Shown one piece after another: positions 61,088 to 64,000 of a stretch of 64,000 nucleotides of DNA. The translations under genes and the position numbers were made by a program. The DNA lies in the NCBI RefSeq assembly GCF_963678975.1, contig NC_089276.1, positions 30,000,472 to 30,064,471 on the forward strand, written 5' to 3'. The notes beneath the pieces were generated by a model. The model was not told the DNA's origin, made no database searches, and saw nothing but the letters and a program-made list of their open reading frames with translations. This DNA is from Dysidea avara (lineage: Eukaryota; Porifera; Demospongiae; Dictyoceratida; Dysideidae). The first letter of the stretch is position 1. The number at the start of each line of letters is the position of its first letter.

Positions 61088-64000
61088 CTGTTAAAAGAAA
61101 ATTAATATTATAATTAACTATACTTTGTCACATGGTAGTACTATTTATTGTGTGACACAAAAAGCTGGAGATATGATGCAATAGACCAGTGTGACATTAA
61201 TAGGAAGAACTTTCAGTATATTATATGCTATTGGTCAAAAATAGTACAGTAGGACCTCCATTATCCAAACACTTGTGTCCCGGTTCAATCATAAAAGTGT
61301 TTAGATAAGTGATATTTGTTGGGATAAATGAAGCCCATTCCATTTACAGATACAACACAGGGGCGGATCCAGGACCTGGCAAGGGGAGGGGCACAAACAG
61401 GCCAAGTTGTAGGTGGTTAGGGAGAGTCAGATTCTGTTGTTAGTTGCTGCATTTTTGTGCAGCAAATAATACACCTCTTAGTAGTATCTCACTGTTGATT
61501 TTTACCATTTTGACCTTTGTGAAGTCTTAAAAACTGTTTAAATAGCTCTGAATGTCTTAAACAACAGCAACACAATAATTATTTTAGAGGCGCTTAGTAC
61601 GCACGAAGGTGCAGGGTGACAATTTCATAGCTAGTTTGAGTTTGGTTCGCTTTGGTTTCAGGTGAATTTTTAATAAATGCTAATAAATGTGCATATTTTC
61701 ATGAGTTATATAAGCTGATCTTGGCCTGACATAAAGTTGTAATAGTATGAGAAGTAGCTATGGCTCCTCCACAAGGTCACTGGGGGGGGGGGGGGGGGGG
61801 GGGCATTTGCCCCAAATGCCCCATCCTGGATCCGCCATTGCAACAGTTTCGTTCAAAAACTCTAATAGAATTACTCTAATATAACGTTCAGTTAAGATGA
61901 AATACTCTTAGAGCAGTCACTTATACTACACGAGAGTTTGGATAATTGAAATTCGGTCATACTGTAGCAATGCAAATGTTTCACATCATGAATTCTTTTG
62001 AGATATCTGTCAACATATTCATACTGTATACTTACTGCATTTTTCATTCCAACATATGGTGGTGACCCTGAAGAATAGATCTCAAACAGTAGTACTCCAT
62101 AACTCCACACATCACAAGCTCCAGTGAACTGATAAGTGCTGAATACCTACATGGTTGAAATAATGCACTGTATAAGAAATTTATCTCTACTATGTAATAA
62201 TGAAAAAGCAAGGTAGCTACTCAGTTATCAATAAATGTAACCCGGTCTGGGAAAACTGGTCTTATTGCCTATTTAAAACTATTGAGAAATGTTGGTTTAT
62301 GTATTTATTGTGTTGTAGCTCGCCAATAGTTGTAGACAATGTAGAAAATTTTTTACATGCTTTACACCAATTCCTTACTTTCCAGAGCTCCTACAGTACA
62401 AGTAGCCAACAGCTAAATTTTTTTTGTGGAATTTCTAAAAACATACAGCCAAGTGATCGCTTTAATATTCTGAATTATGTAACCTTCTCTTATAGCAGGA
62501 CAAGATCAGCTACAGCTCACAAGTTGCTTCACAATTATTCATCAAATAATAAAATTTGTAATTTCTATTTCAATCACCTCCCTATACTTGGGAATGCTCT
62601 TCCCCCTATCAACACTTCAACACAATCAAATCAATAATTTACGAGCACTTGTGGAACCATTTTACAGAACATTTTAATCCAAGTAATTCATGCACAAATA
62701 AGTTCCTTTGCCCTTGGTATAATTGCTGCAACATTGCTCCTACCCCTAATTTTAAATTTAAATATTAAAGTTTTTTTGGCCACTAGTATGGGTTGCTAGC
62801 AGACCATCAGTGCAATATGTAATGTAATGTTATCCATCTTTTTACTGTAATTGTACCATGCAATGCACTGTAAAGTTATTTTAATCCTACAAAGTACTCA
62901 CTTCGGGAGCTGTCCACTTTGCAGGAATTTGTTTGTCATCCAATGTTAATGGACAATGACCATCTTCTGCTTTTCTGCATAAGCCAAAGCCAGATATCTT
63001 TAAATTTCTATCAACCCAACAGCTTCTGGCAGCTAAATCTCGGTGAATGTATTTCTGTGAAATTACACACTCCATTCCCTGAGCAGCATCAAGAGAAAAA
63101 CGTAGTAATTGATATGGAGTAAGCTTAGTTTCCCTCTTTTGTAGGAAATAAAGAAAGTTTCCACCGGGCAGCGATTCTGTTACAATGTACAATGTTTCTG
63201 TATCAGCATACATTCCAAGTAGTTTAACAATATTGTGATGATTAAGCTGTTTTAGAACTGCAGCTTCATTCAAAAAGGATTCTTTATTACTGCTATCAGA
63301 AGAACACCGTTTAACACACACTCGTATCCCAGAATCCTTCAGAATGGCTGAGAAGGTTTCTCCAAGAAACCCTTTTCCAAGTGGCTGCCCATTGAGTACG
63401 ATATTATCACAGCTGATAATGTACGATGACTGGCTAGTAGAAGTTGTCTTCTTACACACAGGTCTCTTTAGTAATGCTTGTGATTGTTTAGTGATGGGAA
63501 TCTGGGTCTCAACATGATGTTTGAGAAGTGCACTGACACTTGAAAATGCGTTGCTTTCAAAACTGTATTTTATCCCATCCTGTGGATGGCACAGTCATAA
63601 AACATTTATAGTAAGAATCACAAAGATTTACTTTCTAAACAAATACTACTGTATCAACCAGAAACTAAGCCAGCTATTAAAATAAACTTTAAAAAGGACA
63701 GTATGCTAATGGTTGGTGATAGTAAAGATAAGAACAAATGCTATAACCTAAAGCTAGTAGAAACCGTTACAACTAAGTGTGCTAGAAACAAGGATTATGA
63801 AAGGTATTTGATAAAATTAAATTCAGATCATAGTAACTAAAATTGCAGCAACATACTTGGTTTTCTATCTTCCGAATAATGAAGTGTTTATCCATTCCAT
63901 CCCATTGGGTGGTCAACACAAAACACTTCTTATTCTCTGCATATCTTAATAGAAAATCACCATCTACCTTCAACAGTTGAATGGCAATAGAGCGAGAGAT
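60908..64000 (-). CDS. Gene C: third paralogue, 3' exons only (SH2-2 and pseudokinase)
   Basis: Exons in transcription order: from beyond the window to 63857 (SH2-2), 63579-62902, 62146-62036, 61087-60908, all in phase 0 and ending TAG. Lengths equal gene B exons 9-11 (678, 111, 180 nt). SH2-2 reads IAIQLLKVDGDFLLRYAENK with the Arg kept. The kinase fold has GKGFLGE, VCVK, HRDLAARS, KISGFGLCRK and KWTAPE: the DFG Asp is Gly and the loop Asn is Ser, as in gene B. The activation loop reads DGHCPL (no Tyr). A Ser/Thr kinase exon and SH2-1 are expected further right. All visible exons are intact, so the gene appears functional. Confidence 0.85.
61358..61840. mobile_element. hAT-like MITE with 5-bp target duplication CAACA
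   Basis: CAGGGGCGGATCCAGGA at the left matches the inverted right end (TCCTGGATCCGCCATTG). CAACA flanks both sides (61353-61357 and 61841-61845). It shares the poly-G run and CATTTGCCCCAAATGCCCC with the element at 9697-10033. Lies in gene C intron 10. Confidence 0.82.
62036..62146 (-). CDS. Gene C exon 10: pseudokinase C-lobe
   Basis: 37 codons reading VFSTYQFTGACDVWSYGVLL then FEIYSSGSPPYVGMKNA; nearly the same as gene B exon 10. Confidence 0.86.
62490..62770 (+). pseudogene. LINE C-terminal tail fragment in gene C intron 9
   Basis: The plus strand reads SRTRSATAHKLLHNYSSNNK then FYFNHLPILGNALPPI, then shifted frames. [YF]FN.LP.LWN.LP.ID is a common C-terminal block of CR1/L2-type ORF2 proteins. 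It ends near an ATGTAATGTAATG tail at about 62815. 5'-truncated and antisense to gene C. Confidence 0.6.
62902..63579 (-). CDS. Gene C exon 9: end of SH2-2 and pseudokinase N-lobe to APE
   Basis: 226 codons from DGIKYSFES to TAPE. KISGFG replaces KISDFG and AARS replaces AARN. Donor GAA|GTGAGT. It is close to gene B exon 9 along its whole length, including the STSQSSY stretch that gene A lacks. Confidence 0.88.
63857..64000 (-). CDS. Gene C exon 8 (partial): SH2-2 first part
   Basis: Cut by the window end. Reads ISRSIAIQLLKVDGDFLLR, YAENKKCFVLTTQW and KHFIIRKIENQ. Donor CAA|GTATGT, as in gene B exon 8. Confidence 0.85.

Noticed and set aside
62200-62637. 145-codon plus-strand gene
   Set aside because: The second half is a LINE C-terminus and the first half overlaps one end of the TGTGACTGGGTCTGG element; not a host gene.

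Overview
This window is nuclear DNA from an early-branching animal, most probably a demosponge. It is AT-rich, has intron-split genes with GT..AG junctions, and carries many eukaryotic mobile elements: LINE relics, a Ty3/gypsy fragment, a Mutator-like/SWIM element, hAT-like and palindromic MITEs, and a tRNA-like SINE. It contains lineage-expanded SH2/kinase genes. There is no prokaryotic gene structure. The species assignment is an inference from style, not from a marker gene.

The main content is a tandem array of three paralogous genes on the minus strand: gene A (10751-25815), gene B (31613-57750) and gene C (60908 to beyond 64000). I rebuilt A and B by hand from splice sites and reading phase. 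Each has 11 exons that join in one open frame (2829 nt/942 aa and 2826 nt/941 aa). The predicted protein order is new to me: an intact-looking TKL-like Ser/Thr kinase (one 915-nt exon), a short linker from two micro-exons (50 nt, then 54 or 66 nt), a first SH2 domain, a charged or Ser/Pro-rich linker, a second FES/FER-like SH2 domain, and a FES/FER-like tyrosine kinase whose DFG aspartate is glycine in all three copies, so a predicted pseudokinase. An automatic annotation would probably split this into a kinase gene and an SH2/tyrosine-kinase gene. The 50-nt exon with the same length and phase in both paralogues is the main evidence that they are one gene. The layout suggests SH2-mediated phosphotyrosine reading coupled to a Ser/Thr kinase output, with the dead tyrosine kinase as an allosteric or scaffold module.

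Layout: 1-870 LINE relic (+); 1.3-1.5 kb tandem duplication with CACGTGAC; 1.5-4.7 kb broken MULE/SWIM element (+); 5.9-6.6 kb unrecognised coding relic (-); 7.8-10.2 kb TIR elements and an RT-tail relic; 10.75-25.8 kb gene A, whose introns hold nested TIR elements, a 5'-truncated gypsy integrase with a short LTR, and a (CA)n tract; 26-31 kb mostly non-coding with a LINE relic (-) at 28.7-30.1 kb; 31.6-57.75 kb gene B, whose introns hold many fold-back elements and a 1.2-kb minisatellite; 57.9-59.2 kb CTG-rich low complexity upstream of gene B; 59.2-60.2 kb MITE and LINE tail; 60.9-64 kb the 3' half of gene C.

Limits: all boundaries come from reading the sequence. Exon joins rest on splice consensus, phase and paralogue agreement, not on transcripts. 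Repeat family names are tentative except where target-site duplications are visible.
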